From Hippopus hippopus (taxonomy: Eukaryota; Mollusca; Bivalvia; Cardiida; Cardiidae): 64,000 nucleotides of DNA. The stretch lies in contig OX328107.1 in the NCBI GenBank assembly GCA_946811185.2, positions 24,263,587 through 24,327,586 of the forward strand. The letters are read 5' to 3'. The notes below the pieces were generated by a model that was not told the DNA's origin, ran no database searches, and saw only the letters and a list, made by a program, of their open reading frames with translations. Position numbers and translations under genes: made by a program. Positions 63,542-64,000 of the stretch are shown here, one piece after another. Numbering within the stretch: position 1 is the first letter of the stretch; each line of letters begins with the position of its first letter.

Positions 63542-63608
63542 CTGAAAAACATTAGTGAGATAGAACAATTGTTAGCTGAGGTGTTCTTGACGATATATCA
63601 GACAAGAT

Positions 63609-63755
63609 TTAACTCCATACCAAATGACAAAGTGGTAGACTCATCCAGACTGAAAGCTTTTAGAGACCACAAACTGTACCTAGCTCAAACGATAGTATTT
63701 GTCTTTCCAAGGACAGAAACAATGGTGAGAAAAAGAGAAAATGCTGGTTACCAGA
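63609..63755 (+). mobile_element. A229 MITE cut off by a SINE
   Basis: TTAACTCCATACCAAATGAC at the left, complete A-arm and left hairpin arm to GGTTACCAG. SINE sequence follows at once. Confidence 0.8.
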
Positions 63756-63860
63756 AAATCCCCAGAAAGAAAGTTTGCCTCAACTGGGTAACAAACTCAC
63801 AACCACCAGGACACGAGTCAGATATGCTAACCACTAAGCTAGCAGGCTGGGCCTTCAAAG
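63756..63860 (-). mobile_element. tRNA-derived SINE-like element
   Basis: On the minus strand: GCTAGCTTAGTGGTTAGCAT (box A, about 63822-63841), then GTGAGTTTGTTACCC (box B-like, 63783-63800), then AACTTTCTTTC shared with the SINE at 61470-61681. Confidence 0.68.
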
Positions 63861-63887
63861 TTCCAAAGAATGTCTTTGCATAGTAAC

Positions 63888-63960
63888 AATGTATATCAAA
63901 GATCAGACTGCATGTCTTCTGCAGTCTGATCTTGATCTACACTGCCTGCAGAGGCAACTT
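63888..63960. repeat. Family B hairpin core
   Basis: TATCAAAGATCAGACTGCAT / CTGCAGTCTGATCTTGATCT stem, nearly perfect. Confidence 0.65.
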
Positions 63961-64000
63961 TAGTTGTGTAAGTCCCTTTAAGAGTTGGTATATGGTACTG

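Larger units (their letters stand above)
60344..61847 (+). mobile_element. A229 MITE split twice (tandem-core element and SINE)
   Basis: Pieces: ACTCTTTACCACACC (60344-60360), CTTATCCAAACTGAAAGCAT (61427-61469), GAGACTCAAATAATGAAAAT onward (61691-61847). Ends GTGGTAAAGATTTAA. Another left end (CAACTCTTCACCAGAAAAC) precedes it at 60318. Confidence 0.8.

Noticed and set aside
101..63960. Hairpins as transcription terminators or CRISPR repeats
   Set aside because: The sequence is eukaryotic. The hairpins belong to mobile elements with TTAA ends, are irregularly spaced, and have no spacers.
1..64000. Transposase, reverse transcriptase or viral gene
   Set aside because: No long frame with DDE/DDD, RT or capsid-like motifs was found on either strand. 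All mobile elements here look non-autonomous.

Overview
This window looks like AT-rich nuclear DNA from a bivalve mollusc, most likely a heterodont clam or mussel. The evidence is one intron-rich animal gene with clean GT/AG splice sites, an extreme load of short non-autonomous transposons, tRNA-derived SINE-like elements, and 'pearl'-type elements (tandem cores of about 145-165 bp, GACG/GACA tetranucleotides and hairpin tails) of the kind described in bivalves. The species was not determined. There is no sign of bacterial gene organisation, CRISPR or operons.

Gene content. One protein-coding gene is supported: an Eps8 (epidermal growth factor receptor kinase substrate 8) orthologue on the minus strand. 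It runs from beyond the right edge (its 5' end, including the start codon and the first part of the PTB domain, is missing) to a stop codon at 15845. I could place 14 exons, all joining in phase and giving 729 codons plus stop. In order they encode: the second half of the PTB domain (63374-63541, 58042-58112), a proline-rich linker (55131-55303), a large 483-nt disordered and basic exon (51549-52031), the conserved central Eps8 block (46292-46377, 45463-45595, 42744-42832, 41477-41715, 40354-40474), an Arg/Asp/Tyr-rich linker (39833-40044), a phase-symmetric 105-nt exon (37880-37984), an SH3 domain split over two exons (35438-35513, 34098-34208), and an 18-kb intron before a short proline/glycine-rich terminal exon (15845-15967). 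The C-terminal actin-capping and bundling region of Eps8 is not seen. It may lie left of the window by alternative splicing, or this isoform may lack it.

Repeats. Much of the rest is transposon-derived. The dominant family, called A229 here, is a 229-bp element (counting both flanking TTAAs) present as about 80 complete or broken copies. Each has TTAA on both sides, termini starting CCCTTTACC or CTCTTTACC, and a near-perfect central hairpin centred on GGTTACC/GGTAACC. One insertion (38988-39216) can be compared with an uninterrupted duplicate of its target (39532-39535), which shows that TTAA is duplicated on insertion. This points to piggyBac-type mobilisation, although no transposase is present in the window. 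A229 copies sit end-to-end sharing a single TTAA, nest inside one another, and serve as landing sites for other elements. Further families are: B (Eps8-intron hairpins with CAGACTGCACA arms, also TTAA-bounded), C (fold-back elements with TTCACCAACCATTCTTAAG ends), D (long-TIR elements ending in CTCTGTGAAAAGGGGG), F (a hairpin related to A229), tandem-core pearl/Helentron-like elements, and SINE-like retroposons.

Layout. 1-15.8 kb: downstream intergenic or alternative 3' region, full of A229. 15.8-34.1 kb: last Eps8 intron, with a 9 x 158-bp pearl-like array at 26.2-28.1 kb, a three-unit tandem repeat at 23.6-24.2 kb and two tandem-core elements. 34.1-46.4 kb: the exon-dense part of Eps8. 46.4-64 kb: long Eps8 introns with the most complex nests (46.6-47.95, 58.7-59.9 and 60.3-62.5 kb).
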